Positions 41,857-51,298 of a stretch of DNA of 64,000 bases are shown here, piece by piece. Numbering within the stretch: the first letter of the stretch is position 1; each line of letters opens with the position of its first letter. Origin of the DNA: Gemmatimonas sp. UBA7669 (GTDB lineage: Bacteria; Gemmatimonadota; Gemmatimonadetes; Gemmatimonadales; Gemmatimonadaceae); the NCBI RefSeq assembly GCF_002483225.1, contig NZ_DLHL01000011.1, positions 396,253 through 460,252 on the forward strand, read 5' to 3'. The translations under genes were made by a program, and so were the position numbers. The notes below the pieces were generated by a model. That model did no database searches. It saw nothing but the letters and a program-made list of their open reading frames with translations, and was not told where the DNA came from.

Positions 41857-44388
41857 ATGAGCACGGCGGACTCCACGGACCGCGACGCCGAGCGCCTGCG
41901 CCTGGTGCGCGCGCTCTTTGACGAAGCCGACGCCCTGCCCGCAAACGAGCGCAGCCGCTGGCTGGACGCGCGCACCGCGCACGATCCGGCGCTTCGGCGC
42001 GACGTGCAGGAGCTGCTGGCCCTCGCCACCGATGATGATGCGCTGGGCACGCCCTGGCAGATCTCCCCGCCGCAGGGCATGGCGCGCATCGAGTCGGACG
42101 ACGACCTGATCGGCCGCAGCGTGGGACCGTATCGCATCACGCGCCTCATTGGCCGCGGCGGCATGGGCGCCGTGTTCGAAGCCGAGCGCAACGATGCGCA
42201 GTTCCGCATGCGTGTGGCCCTCAAGTTGCTGCGGCGCGACGCCGGGTCGGCGCTGGCCGTGCAGCGCTTTCGCTACGAACGGCAGATTCTTGCTTCACTG
42301 CGGCACCCCAACATTGCCGCATTGCTCGATGGTGGTCTCACTGACGACGGGCAGCCCTACATCGTGATGGAGTACGTGGACGGTGTGCCCATCACCCAAC
42401 ATGTGCAGCGCGCCGCGCTCGATACACGCGCCCGTGTGCGCCTCATGCTGGGCGTGTGCGCGGCCGTCGCGCACGCGCACGGGCGCCTGGTGGTGCACCG
42501 TGATCTCAAGCCCGGCAACATCCTCGTCTCCACTGACGGCATTGTGCGGCTGCTGGACTTCGGCATCGCGCGCCTGCTGCGCGAGGCCGACGACCTCGAC
42601 GCGTTGCCGCCCACGGAGGCCAACCTGCGCGCGCTCACGCCCGACTACGCGAGCCCCGAGCAGTTTCTGGGCGAGCCCCCGCAATTGACCACCGATGTTT
42701 ATGCCTTGGGTGTGGTGCTGTACGAATTGCTGACGGACACACGCCCGTACACGCTGCGTGGCAAGCCCTGGGCCGAACAGCTCGAGCTGGTCACGCAGCG
42801 CAGCGTCGCGCCACCGTCACGCGCGGTCCTCGCGCAGGCCGCGCCCGATGCGCTGCGGGCCCGCGCACTCCGGGGCGACCTCGATGCCATCGTGCTCAAG
42901 GCTCTCGAGAAGTCACCGCGCGATCGCTATGCCACCGTGCAGCAGTTGGCCGCGGATCTCACCGCCTGGCTGGACGGCAAGCGCGTGGCGGCGCGCCTGC
43001 CCTCGCGCGCCGAGCGGGTGTGGCGTGTGTTGCGTCGCCGGCCATTTGAAACAGCCGCCGCCAGCATTGCGCTGCTCGCCCTGCTTGGCGCCGCCTGGTG
43101 GTCTACACTGGCCGCACGGGATGCGCGTCGCGAGCAGCAGCGCACCGCCGCGGTGAATACCTTTCTGCAGGACATGCTGGCTTCGGCCGACCCGGACATC
43201 GGCGGACGCGCGCTGAGCGTGCGCAGTACACTCGACGCCGCCGCGCGGCGGCTGCGTACGAGTGAGGTAGCCCCGGACATTGCCGGCGACCTTCATCTCA
43301 CGCTGGCCAATGCCTACTACGCTCTGGGCGAGTGGGCCACGGCCGACAGCCAGGCGCTCGATGCATTGGCACTCCGGCAACGCACGCTAGGCGCTGCACA
43401 CCCGCGCACAGCCGAGGTGCTGGCGCTGCGCGGCAACATTGCCGAAGCGCTGGGTGAGGTGCCGCGCGGCGTGACCCTGCTGGACAGTGCGGTACGCATG
43501 CTGCGGCAGCACACGCCGCGTGATGAACGTCGTCTGGCCGATGCCATGGGCAATCTCGCACGATTGCTCGATGGCAACGGCGATGTCGCGCGTGCCGAAC
43601 AACTCGCACAGGAAGAGCTGGCGCTCAGGCGTAGCAGTCGCGACTCGGCCACGCGTGCCGGTGTGCCACTTGCGCTGTCCAATCTGGCCATCTGGCGTGT
43701 GTACCAGGTCAAGCTGGCCGAGGCCGAATCGTTGCAGCGCGTGGCGTTGTCGGACAGTTCGCTGCGCGGCGCGACACAGCGCCCACGGTATGCCGAGTTC
43801 GAACGGGGCCTCGCCAGCATTCTTGAAGAGCGTGGTCAGTATGCGGCAGCGGACTCGCTCATGCGTCACGCGCTACCCATCCTCGAGGCCTCGCTGGGGC
43901 CGGAGCACACCACCTACCTGCGCGCGCGGGCGAATGCGGTGCGCTTGCGGGTGCGCAGCGGCGACTACCGCGGAGCGCTCGAGGTGGCACAGCCCGTGGT
44001 GCAGGCCATTGGCACGGTGCTGCCGGCAACCGACCCGACATCGGCGTCGGTGCTGCAGTTTGTGGCCGCTGCCCACGATTCGCTGGGGCAGTACGCGGAG
44101 GGCGAGGCCGCGCTGCGTCGCGCCTGGGAGCTGCGCCGTCAGGGCATGCCGGCGGGTCATTGGGCGGTGGCCAGTGCCGAAGCAACGGTGGGCGCGCATC
44201 TGCTTTTGGTGCGGCGCTACGCCGAGGCCGAGCGTTTGCTGCGGCGGGGCTACGAGGGTGTGGTGGCCACACACGGCGCGTCGGCGCCCTATTCGGTGGC
44301 CATTGCGCGCCGGCTGGTACTGCTCTTCGAGGCCACGGGGCGTGAGCGCGAAGCGGCGGAGTGGAAAGCGCGCAGCGGAGCACGCTGA
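41857..44388 (+). CDS. Ser/Thr protein kinase with TPR-like C-terminal half
   Basis: An 843-residue PknB-type kinase. After an N-terminal helical ~85 residues, the kinase domain has IGRGGMGAVFEAE, ALKLL, VMEYVDG, HRDLKPGN and DFGIARLL, so all catalytic residues are present. A membrane helix lies near residues 405-425 (AAASIALLALLGAAWWSTLA), followed by about 400 residues of tetratricopeptide-like repeats (NALRLRVRSGDYRGALE and similar helices), likely extracytoplasmic. It is the core of a signalling cluster with the upstream ECF sigma factor and downstream FHA protein. Confidence 0.9.
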   Translation: MSTADSTDRDAERLRLVRALFDEADALPANERSRWLDARTAHDPALRRDVQELLALATDDDALGTPWQISPPQGMARIESDDDLIGRSVGPYRITRLIGRGGMGAVFEAERNDAQFRMRVALKLLRRDAGSALAVQRFRYERQILASLRHPNIAALLDGGLTDDGQPYIVMEYVDGVPITQHVQRAALDTRARVRLMLGVCAAVAHAHGRLVVHRDLKPGNILVSTDGIVRLLDFGIARLLREADDLDALPPTEANLRALTPDYASPEQFLGEPPQLTTDVYALGVVLYELLTDTRPYTLRGKPWAEQLELVTQRSVAPPSRAVLAQAAPDALRARALRGDLDAIVLKALEKSPRDRYATVQQLAADLTAWLDGKRVAARLPSRAERVWRVLRRRPFETAAASIALLALLGAAWWSTLAARDARREQQRTAAVNTFLQDMLASADPDIGGRALSVRSTLDAAARRLRTSEVAPDIAGDLHLTLANAYYALGEWATADSQALDALALRQRTLGAAHPRTAEVLALRGNIAEALGEVPRGVTLLDSAVRMLRQHTPRDERRLADAMGNLARLLDGNGDVARAEQLAQEELALRRSSRDSATRAGVPLALSNLAIWRVYQVKLAEAESLQRVALSDSSLRGATQRPRYAEFERGLASILEERGQYAAADSLMRHALPILEASLGPEHTTYLRARANAVRLRVRSGDYRGALEVAQPVVQAIGTVLPATDPTSASVLQFVAAAHDSLGQYAEGEAALRRAWELRRQGMPAGHWAVASAEATVGAHLLLVRRYAEAERLLRRGYEGVVATHGASAPYSVAIARRLVLLFEATGREREAAEWKARSGAR

Positions 44389-44421
44389 CCCCGGCGCGCG
44401 CCGCTTTGCGCGTCAACGGAC

Positions 44422-44751
44422 ATGCAAGAACTCCGTCTGGTGCACCTGCAGGGCCCGCGACGTGGCGCGGTGGACTGTGTGCAGCTCGACAGCGGCGGCA
44501 CCGCACTCATCGGGCGCAGCGAGTCAGCCATCGTGGCCTTTGACGACGACACGCCGCGCATGGTGAGTCGCCGGCACGCGCTGCTGTGGCTGGCCAGTGA
44601 TTCGCCGCTTTCGTGGCACCTGTTTGATCTCGCGTCCACCGCGGGCACACGCGTGAACGGTCAGCCCGTGCAGTTACGCGTGCTCACCCATGGTGATGAA
44701 ATCATGCTGGGCGCCGACGGTCCGCTGCTTCGGGTTGAGCTACCGCACTGA
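44422..44751 (+). CDS. FHA-domain protein
   Basis: A 109-residue forkhead-associated domain: GTALIGRSESA, then MVSRRHALLW and TAGTRVNGQPVQL carry the phosphothreonine-binding loops (G-R-S, SxxH and N-G). It lies 33 bp after the kinase and is almost certainly its phosphopeptide-reading partner. No other domain is present. Confidence 0.88.
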   Translation: MQELRLVHLQGPRRGAVDCVQLDSGGTALIGRSESAIVAFDDDTPRMVSRRHALLWLASDSPLSWHLFDLASTAGTRVNGQPVQLRVLTHGDEIMLGADGPLLRVELPH

Positions 44752-44769
44752 CGCCAAACGCACGCCGAT

Positions 44770-45318
44770 TCAGTCGAGCGTGCGCCCCAGCACGTAGTCG
44801 CGCTGCAGCTCTTCCCCCAGCTGAAACCAGGTCGTGCCCACAACGGTAAAGCCCTCGCGCTCGTAGAAGCGGATGGCGCGTGTGTTGCGCTCCCAGGTGC
44901 TCAGCCACAGGGCATCGTACCCACGCGCGCGCGTGGCCTCGTGCACAGCTGCCATGAGTGCCACCGCTACGCCGCGGCCGTGCCAGGCGTGGTCGACATA
45001 GAAGCGATTGAGATACAGCGGACGCGCACCGGGCACGGGGCTGTCATTGGGCGGCGCCACGTCATCGCGCAGCAGGGCCCAGGCAGCCAGCGTGTCATGC
45101 ATGTACGCCAGCAGCACGGTGCACGCCGGATTGCCCAACTCCTCGCGCTGACGCGCCACGTTGAAGGCGCCGTCCATGTACGCGCCCAGTGCCACCGGGT
45201 CGTTGTCGGCGGCAAAGGTGGCGTCGAACACGCGCCGCGCAAACGGCGCCAGCAGTTCGGCATCCTGCTCGGTGCCGGCACGAATGTGCACCAGCGGCGC
45301 GAACTCAGTCTGCGACAT
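44770..45318 (-). CDS. GNAT-family N-acetyltransferase
   Basis: A 182-residue GNAT protein with the acetyl-CoA motif A in FYVDHAWHGRGVAVALMAAVH and the C-terminal WLSTWERNTRAIRFYEREGF. Such enzymes transfer an acetyl group to amines; the substrate is unknown. Its start overlaps the upstream MoCo oxidoreductase by 14 bp, so the two are probably translated from one message. Confidence 0.85.
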   Translation of the reverse strand: MSQTEFAPLVHIRAGTEQDAELLAPFARRVFDATFAADNDPVALGAYMDGAFNVARQREELGNPACTVLLAYMHDTLAAWALLRDDVAPPNDSPVPGARPLYLNRFYVDHAWHGRGVAVALMAAVHEATRARGYDALWLSTWERNTRAIRFYEREGFTVVGTTWFQLGEELQRDYVLGRTLD

Positions 45319-46339
45319 GCAGCGTGAAGGACCGGATGGCGTTGTTGCCGTAGCCCAGGTCGTTCCACTCGGCCTGCTCGGGCTGCACGTTGCCTACGCT
45401 GTCGCGCGCACGCGTGCGCAGCGTGACCGTACCCCTAGGCAGTGACAGCGACAAGGTGAACTCGGTCCACGCATAGTCCGACGCGGACGGTGCAAGTGCA
45501 GCCGTCAGCCAGGGACCGTCGCCAACCTGCACAGACACCTCGGCAATGGGCGCATAACCCGACCACGCCCACCCACGCAACATCACCTCGGCATCGCAGC
45601 GGGCGTTGGGCGCCGGCGACACCACAAAACTCTTGACGCGCGCGCGCGTAACCGGTTCCACACCGTTGCTGGTGCGGTACACATAGCGCTGACGCTGGAA
45701 GTATCCCGTGAACGGTGCGGTGACCAGCTCCAGCGCCGCCACCCACTTCACACTGGCCATGCCATACCAGCCTGGCACGACCAGGCGCAGCGGCGCCCCG
45801 TGATCGGGCGTGAGCGGCTGTCCATCCATGTGCGTGGCCAGCAGCGTGTCGGGGTGCATGGCCACTTCAATGGGCAGCGCACGCGCAAACGTCACCGCGC
45901 CGGGCTCGGTGGCATCATCACGCGGGCCACTGTCGGCACCAACGGCCACTACCTCCACCACATCCGGCTGCACGCCGACTCTTGCCAGCACATCGGCCAG
46001 TCGCACACCGCGCCAGCGGGTGGTGCTCACGGCGCCCCAGCTCCAGGGCTCCCCTTCTGGCACCGGCTCCATGCCCAGTCGCCAGTTGCCCGCACACTCC
46101 ATGGTGACGAGCAATTCGTGCTGCGGCCAGTCGGCAAACTCCGCCACGACAAACTCGCGTGCGTTCTGCACGGCGCCACGTACCGTCACGCGATGCGAGG
46201 CATCGAGGGCGGGCGTGGGAAAGTTGCTGCGCACATACACGCTGGCGGCTGGCGTGTAGGGCAGTGTCAGCACCGCCGGCGGTGTTTCTGCACAGAGTGG
46301 ATGCGCGCGCACCACGTTCAGCGACGGGTTCTCACTCAC
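45305..46339 (-). CDS. sulfite oxidase-like molybdopterin oxidoreductase
   Basis: About 344 residues from the GTG at 46339, chosen because it overlaps the upstream patatin stop as GTGA; an ATG at 46387 lies inside that gene. The oxidoreductase MoCo domain has the cofactor Cys in LLVTMECAGNWR, followed by WRGVRLADVLARVG, HGAPLRLVVPGWYGM and VKWVAALEL. A C-terminal dimerisation beta domain is present (LRGWAWSGYAPIAEVSVQVG, then TEWNDLGYGNNAIRS-like WNDLGYGNNAI). It probably oxidises sulfite-like or other substrates; a heme partner is not encoded nearby. No Tat signal is evident. Confidence 0.85.
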   Translation of the reverse strand: MSENPSLNVVRAHPLCAETPPAVLTLPYTPAASVYVRSNFPTPALDASHRVTVRGAVQNAREFVVAEFADWPQHELLVTMECAGNWRLGMEPVPEGEPWSWGAVSTTRWRGVRLADVLARVGVQPDVVEVVAVGADSGPRDDATEPGAVTFARALPIEVAMHPDTLLATHMDGQPLTPDHGAPLRLVVPGWYGMASVKWVAALELVTAPFTGYFQRQRYVYRTSNGVEPVTRARVKSFVVSPAPNARCDAEVMLRGWAWSGYAPIAEVSVQVGDGPWLTAALAPSASDYAWTEFTLSLSLPRGTVTLRTRARDSVGNVQPEQAEWNDLGYGNNAIRSFTLHVAD

Positions 46340-47511
46340 CGGCGCGGTGCCTCCGGTCGCACGAAGGCGCTTGGCACCACATCCCACGGATTGCCGCTCT
46401 GCGCGCGCGCAAAGCCCAGCGAGTCCAGACGCTGCATGAAACTGCGGTTGAAGAGCTTGTCCGCGCCCGGCGCCACCGACTGTTCAGACGGGATGGCCGT
46501 GACGCGCATTTCGAGGCGAAGTCCCGGCACCTCCGCCGAGACGGCGCGCGCGAGATAATCGAGCTTCTCGAGCGTGGAGGGTTGGTGCAAGTAGAACAAC
46601 AGCGTGGTGGAGCGCGCATCCATCTGTCCACGATTGGACGGCGCGATGACTCGCGGGTCGGCGTGCGACCACACATTGAGCACCACCCACAATCGCACGG
46701 TCACGTCACGCAGTCCGCGCGCCGTGAGGGCCTCACCGAGGCGGCGATAGTCGGCCAGGCCGAGCACCGGCAGCACGTTCTCCACCACGCCGCCGTCGGC
46801 GTGCACATGACCGTCCACCACCACCGGCGGGAAGATGGCCGGAATGGCAGTGGCCGCCTTGAGCAGCGTGCGCGCCCGACGCAGGCCGACCTCACTGCTG
46901 TCGAGCTCATCACCCAGACTCCAGAGCTGCCCGATGCCCAGGTCAAAGTCCGTAGTGCCAAAGATGATCTGACGATCATCGGCAAATGCTTCGCGCAGCT
47001 CCGTGCGGAAATCTCCGTCGATGGCCTGCTCCAGCGTGCGATCGAAGCGACCGGTGTTGACCAGGCCGCCGGTGCGCCGAATCCAGAACCACCAATCGAA
47101 GGTGGGCGCAATGCTGGTCGCCGCGCGTGCGTACAGCGCTGAAATGGTATCAAGCGACGCGCGAGTACCCAGCAGCGCATACGGCGCCTGCAGCGCGCCG
47201 GTGCTGATGCCACTCACCAGGTCGAAGCGCGGCATGGCGCCCTCACTGCGCCGCTGCCACCCTCGCAGAAAGCCCGCGCCATAAGCTCCGTTCTGACCAC
47301 CACCCGAAAGCAGCAGCACATCGAGGTGGCGATCGCCGCGTCGTTCGGCCCGGCGCACCAGTCGCGCGATGACCGAGTCACGCAGTGTGCGGTCACGCGT
47401 GGCCAGCGTGGTCGACTCGGCGGTGAGCGAGGCGACCGTGGCCGGCGGACGCTTGATGGCCGCGCAGGCGCTGGTGAAGAGGAGGAGGAGAGCGAGGGGG
47501 AGGAGACGCAT
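46336..47511 (-). CDS. patatin-like phospholipase, lipoprotein
   Basis: A 391-residue protein from the ATG at 47511 with a lipobox at LLLFTSAC. The patatin domain has the oxyanion GGGQNGAYG, nucleophile VSGISTGALQ (GxSxG) and the Asp of HADGGVVENVL, giving the Ser-Asp dyad. It probably hydrolyses phospholipids or acyl esters at the envelope. It is the first gene of a tight unit with the MoCo oxidoreductase and the GNAT gene. Confidence 0.87.
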   Translation of the reverse strand: MRLLPLALLLLFTSACAAIKRPPATVASLTAESTTLATRDRTLRDSVIARLVRRAERRGDRHLDVLLLSGGGQNGAYGAGFLRGWQRRSEGAMPRFDLVSGISTGALQAPYALLGTRASLDTISALYARAATSIAPTFDWWFWIRRTGGLVNTGRFDRTLEQAIDGDFRTELREAFADDRQIIFGTTDFDLGIGQLWSLGDELDSSEVGLRRARTLLKAATAIPAIFPPVVVDGHVHADGGVVENVLPVLGLADYRRLGEALTARGLRDVTVRLWVVLNVWSHADPRVIAPSNRGQMDARSTTLLFYLHQPSTLEKLDYLARAVSAEVPGLRLEMRVTAIPSEQSVAPGADKLFNRSFMQRLDSLGFARAQSGNPWDVVPSAFVRPEAPRR

Positions 47512-47557
47512 TGCCGTATTCGGAGATCTCGGTGGACTGGAGGATCCGGAAGATGAA

Positions 47558-47670
47558 GGTGTGAGGATTGGAGGATCCGAGGCTTGGAGGGGCGGCCGGC
47601 CGGAGCTCCCAACCAAGGCGAGCCCCGGCCGGCCGCCTCTCCTATCCCCAGATCCTCCAATCCTCACACC
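47558..47670. repeat. long palindromic intergenic repeat, copy 1
   Basis: The 20-bp arm GGTGTGAGGATTGGAGGATC at 47558-47577 is perfectly inverted at 47651-47670, with an inner GGCGGCCGGCCGG and CCGGCCGGCCGCC stem. It lies between two genes and can form one large hairpin. The same arm sequence recurs at 62.2 kb and at 63.98 kb, so it is a dispersed, presumably non-autonomous element. Confidence 0.8.
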
Positions 47671-47697
47671 ATCAGTTCCTTGGATCCTCACCAGAAC

Positions 47698-48234
47698 TCA
47701 GATCCCAACGCGAAGCAGCTCCCCGGTAAGCACCGCCCCACCCACCGTCACGTACATCGTGCCGTCCGTGACACTCACGTCCAACGCCATGCGCCGGTCG
47801 AGGCGTTCCACCAGCGCGTCGATGAGATCGCGGTCGAGCGCCACGATTTCAATCTGCTCCGCCTTGTGAATGCGCTGGCCTGCCAACTGCTCCAGCCAGC
47901 GAGTGGGCTCCTTGTGCGTGTACACGGCCACACGCGGCGCCGCCTTGCTGGCCTTGTGCAGGCGCGCGGCGTCGGGTGCCCCGATCTCGATCCAGGTGGT
48001 GATGCTGCCCGTGAGATCGCGTACACTCACCGTGGGATCGTCGGGGTCTGAGACCCCCTTGGAGAAGCCGATGCCTTCGGCGTACTCGAGACAATAGGCC
48101 AGCAGCCGCGCCACGAAGTACTCGGGCGATTCGGACGGATGCATGGCCATGCGCAGCTCGAACGACTCGTACACGTGACGGTCCACGTGCGAGAGATTCA
48201 CCGAGAGCACATACATGGTGGACGTGAGCGCCAT
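47698..48234 (-). CDS. yaeQ: YaeQ-family protein
   Basis: A 178-residue protein matching YaeQ throughout: MALTSTMYVLSVNLSHVDRH, HPSESPEYFVARLLAY, FSKGVSDPDDPTV, DLTGSITTWIEIGAPDAARL and the late TDGTMYVTVGG. YaeQ has a PD-(D/E)XK nuclease-like fold with unclear function, once proposed to affect transcription elongation. It sits at the end of a minus-strand series starting with the NmrA-like gene. Confidence 0.9.
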   Translation of the reverse strand: MALTSTMYVLSVNLSHVDRHVYESFELRMAMHPSESPEYFVARLLAYCLEYAEGIGFSKGVSDPDDPTVSVRDLTGSITTWIEIGAPDAARLHKASKAAPRVAVYTHKEPTRWLEQLAGQRIHKAEQIEIVALDRDLIDALVERLDRRMALDVSVTDGTMYVTVGGAVLTGELLRVGI

Positions 48235-48273
48235 CTCAATACCCGCCTGCGCTCACGTCCCCACGATCACCGC

Positions 48274-49200
48274 TCACTTGCAGTACGTCAGCCAGCCGTG
48301 ACGGTCTTCGATGGTGCCCTTCGCGATGCCGAGGTACTGCTGCTGCAGCTGACGCGTGATGGGGCCCACCTTGCCGGCGCCGACGGTGATCTTGTCCACG
48401 CTGCGCACGGGCGTGAGTTCTGCCGCCGTGCCGGTGAAGAACACCTCGTCGGCCATGTAGAGCATTTCGCGCGGGATGTGCAACTCACGCACCGGAATGC
48501 CGAGATCACCCGCGAGCTGCATGATGGTGGCCCGCGTGATGCCGCCCAGAATGCTGCCGTCGAGTGGCGTGGTGATGATCGTGCCCTTGGACACGATGAA
48601 CACGTTCTGGCCCGAGCCTTCGCTCACCATGCCGCTGGGCGAGAGGGCGATGCCTTCGGCGTAGCCGTTGGCCAGCGCTTCCATCTTGATGAGCTGACCG
48701 CTCAGATAGTTGCCGGCAATCTTGGCCATCGCGGGAATCGTGTTGGGCTCCACGCGATGCCAGGTGCTGACGCAGGCGTCCACACCGGCTTCGAGCGCTT
48801 CGTCGCCGAGGTACGCCCCCCAGGGCCAGCAGGGGATGTACACCTCGATGGGCGCGCCGATGGGCACCATGCCCGCCGTGCCGTAGCCGCGCACCACCAT
48901 GGGCCGGATGTAGCAGGACTCGAGTCCGTTGCGCACCACCAGATCACGCGAGGCTTCCACCAGCTGATCCATGCTGAACGGAATGTCCATGCGATAGATG
49001 CGGCAGGAGTGGTACAGACGCTCGAGGTGTTCACGCAGACGGAAGATGGCCGGGCCCTTGGGCGTGCTGTACGCCCGGATGCCCTCGAAGGCCGAAGAGC
49101 CGAACTGCACGGAGTGGGCCAGCACATGCACGGTGGCGTCGGCCCAAGGGATGAACTGGCCATCGCGCCAGATCCACTGCGTCTCGGTGATGCGGCTCAT
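48274..49200 (-). CDS. ilvE: branched-chain amino acid aminotransferase
   Basis: A 308-residue class IV PLP aminotransferase (IlvE type). Typical blocks are WRDGQFIPWADATVHVLAHS, YHSCRIYRMDIPFS, YIRPMVVRGYG and the Lys-bearing GNYLSGQLIKMEA, then GITRATIMQLAGDLGIPV and DEVFFTGTAAELTPVRSVD. It makes or breaks down leucine, isoleucine and valine with 2-oxoglutarate/glutamate. Length and motifs are normal. Confidence 0.92.
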   Translation of the reverse strand: MSRITETQWIWRDGQFIPWADATVHVLAHSVQFGSSAFEGIRAYSTPKGPAIFRLREHLERLYHSCRIYRMDIPFSMDQLVEASRDLVVRNGLESCYIRPMVVRGYGTAGMVPIGAPIEVYIPCWPWGAYLGDEALEAGVDACVSTWHRVEPNTIPAMAKIAGNYLSGQLIKMEALANGYAEGIALSPSGMVSEGSGQNVFIVSKGTIITTPLDGSILGGITRATIMQLAGDLGIPVRELHIPREMLYMADEVFFTGTAAELTPVRSVDKITVGAGKVGPITRQLQQQYLGIAKGTIEDRHGWLTYCK

Positions 49201-49239
49201 GGGAATCGCTGCTGATAGTGAGGCGACGACAACACGAGG

Positions 49240-50028
49240 TCAGAGCAGGGCGTTGATGGCGCCGCCGTCGGCGAGAATCGCCTGCCCCGTCATGAACCCC
49301 GCACGATCCGAACAGAGGAAAGCTATCACGGCCGCCAACTCCTCGGGACGTCCAATGCGTCCGAGTGGCGATTCCGCGGCCCAGCCGCTGAAAATCGCGT
49401 CACGCGACTGCCCGGTGCGGCTGCTGTTGGCCTCGGCCAGCGCATCCAGTCGTTCGGTGGCAGTGAAGCCCGGCAGCACCGTGTTCACGGTCACACCATC
49501 CTTGCCCACGTCGTTGGCCAACGTGCGCAGATAGCCCGTCACGGCCGCACGCAGACTGTTGCTCAGCACCAGCGCAGGTTGCGGGCGTTTCACGGCCAGC
49601 GACGTAATGGTCACCACCCGTCCCCACTTTCGCTCCTGCATGCCCGGCACGAAGGCGCGGGTGAGCTCCACCACGCTGCGCAGCAGCAACTCGCTGGCCT
49701 TGGTCCAGGCGGCCCAGTCGTGCGTCAGCGGAGCGCCCGTTGGCGGACCGCCGGTGTTGCACACGAGAATGTCCACGTGGCCAAAGCTCTGCCTCACCGC
49801 GTCCACCACCTGCGCAATGCCGTCGGCGGTGGCCAGGTCGGCCACCTGCTGCTCCACCCGCACTCCCAGCGCACGCAGCTTGCTGGCCGCCGCGTTCAGC
49901 GACGCCTCATCACGCGAGCAGATGAAGAGATCGCAGCCCTCACGTGCCAACTCCTCCGCGGTGGCGTAGGCGATGCCGCGACTGGCGCCACACACCAGCG
50001 CCACCCGTCCCCTGATGCCGAAGTCCAT
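49240..50028 (-). CDS. SDR-family oxidoreductase
   Basis: A 262-residue Rossmann-fold enzyme. NAD(P) is bound by GASRGIAYATAEE (TGxxxGxG-like), NTGG follows (CNTGGPP in place of NAG), with catalytic Ser in VVTITSLAVK and a later LVLSNSLRAAVTG, where the usual YxxxK is replaced by LxxxN-like residues. That unusual active site resembles atypical SDRs of the 3-oxoacyl-ACP-reductase-like branch. Its start overlaps the cupin stop by one base (TGATG), so the two genes are coupled. Confidence 0.85.
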   Translation of the reverse strand: MDFGIRGRVALVCGASRGIAYATAEELAREGCDLFICSRDEASLNAAASKLRALGVRVEQQVADLATADGIAQVVDAVRQSFGHVDILVCNTGGPPTGAPLTHDWAAWTKASELLLRSVVELTRAFVPGMQERKWGRVVTITSLAVKRPQPALVLSNSLRAAVTGYLRTLANDVGKDGVTVNTVLPGFTATERLDALAEANSSRTGQSRDAIFSGWAAESPLGRIGRPEELAAVIAFLCSDRAGFMTGQAILADGGAINALL

Positions 50029-50450
50029 CAGCGCGCGCCCTGCGAACCGTCGGGCACGTTGCCCATGGGCAGTCCGGTGCGCAGATAGCTGTCTTCCTTG
50101 TTGATCCAGTCCTGACGCGGCGGATTGAAGATGTCCACGTCGAGCGTGTCTTCCATGGCCTCGGCGCGGTGCCGCACGTGACTGGGAATGACGAGCACTT
50201 CGCCCGACTTGATGTCGATGTACTCGCTGCCCGGATGATCGGCGTGCTCACCCACCCAGAAGCGCAGCCAGCCGTTCACCACATAGGTGAACTGCTCGTT
50301 CACATGATCATGCGCGGGCACGATGGCGCCCTTCTTGAGGTACACATGCGCGAGCATCTGCTGCTCGGACCAGATGAGGCGACGACCGATGTCGGGCGTG
50401 AGTTCCTCGATGGGCATGTCGTCCCAGACATGCTTGCGTACGTCGGACAT
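50028..50450 (-). CDS. small cupin-domain protein
   Basis: A 140-residue single cupin: HVYLKKGAIVPAHDHVNEQFTYVVNGWLRF carries the first metal motif (H-x-H-x4-E in HDHVNEQ) and GEVLVIPSHVRHRAEAMED the second (His). Metal-binding is likely; the ligand or reaction is unknown. It overlaps the downstream SDR gene by a single base, suggesting a shared pathway. Confidence 0.85.
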   Translation of the reverse strand: MSDVRKHVWDDMPIEELTPDIGRRLIWSEQQMLAHVYLKKGAIVPAHDHVNEQFTYVVNGWLRFWVGEHADHPGSEYIDIKSGEVLVIPSHVRHRAEAMEDTLDVDIFNPPRQDWINKEDSYLRTGLPMGNVPDGSQGAR

Positions 50451-50485
50451 GAGTTGGTGAGGCGGAGGGTGAAACAGAGCCGCGA

Positions 50486-50541
50486 GATTGCTTCAGCGAG
50501 GTTGCTTCAGCGAGGTTGCTTCAGCGAGGTGTGTTCAGCGA
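50486..50541. repeat. 14-bp tandem repeat, four units
   Basis: Four imperfect units of GGTTGCTTCAGCGA, the last one ending in the 3' end of the NmrA-like gene (the TCA giving its stop is in the fourth unit). Short intergenic tandem repeat; likely variable in number between strains. Confidence 0.75.
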
Positions 50542-51170
50542 CCGGCCACGTAGGCCACCTGCTGCTTGAACTGCGGCGCTTCGAGTTCCTTCACGATGAA
50601 CCGCGCAAGCGCCTTGCGCGACACCGAGCTGCGCAACCCCACACCCTGCGTGGCGCCGGCGTCCACGTCGGTGGCCGGTCCGTCGGAGAGACGCGGTGGC
50701 TTGATGACGGTCCAGCCGTCGAGGCGACTGGCCTTCACGCGCCGCTCCTGCTCGTCGCGGTCTTCCATCATGCCGTCGGCGCTGCGCGAACGCGTGGCCA
50801 TGCCGAGCAGACGCATGCCGAGTCCGACGGCGCCGGTCTGCTCACCGATCATGGCACCCGTCACCACCAGCAGACGTGACTGCTCGAGCGTCTTCATGGT
50901 GCTGACGATGAGCTTCGTGGCCTCGGCAATGTACGGCACGCGGGCATCGGGCTTGTGCCCCAGCACCACCACCGCCGCGTCGGATCCACGCAGCACTTCG
51001 CGCACGGCCGTGGGGTCATCCAGACGCCCGACCACCACGGTACTGAATTCGGGAACGTCTTCGGCGGGCTTGGCGCGGTAATGCAGTCGCAGCGTGTGGC
51101 CGGCCTCGGTGGCCGCCTCAATGACACACTGTCCGAGGCGCCCGGAGGCGCCGAACAGTGCAATGATCAT
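50535..51170 (-). CDS. NmrA-like/SDR-type NAD(P)-binding protein
   Basis: A 211-residue protein from the ATG at 51170. The Rossmann start ALFGASGRLGQCVIEAA binds NAD(P), followed by VVGRLDDPTAVREVLRGSDA and the late AYVAGR terminal. It resembles NmrA-type or atypical SDR proteins that act as sensors or reductases. It is divergent from the formate-THF ligase gene with a 128-bp gap. Confidence 0.8.
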   Translation of the reverse strand: MIIALFGASGRLGQCVIEAATEAGHTLRLHYRAKPAEDVPEFSTVVVGRLDDPTAVREVLRGSDAAVVVLGHKPDARVPYIAEATKLIVSTMKTLEQSRLLVVTGAMIGEQTGAVGLGMRLLGMATRSRSADGMMEDRDEQERRVKASRLDGWTVIKPPRLSDGPATDVDAGATQGVGLRSSVSRKALARFIVKELEAPQFKQQVAYVAGR

Positions 51171-51298
51171 GTGACCACCCGGTTTGCGGGGGCCTGTTGT
51201 GCAAAGCCGGGTGCGGAGGCACAATCACCGGCAACGGTATCGACGAGGGGAGGGCGGTACATATCCCCTGAACTTGCACTCGGACGCCAACTCTCGCC

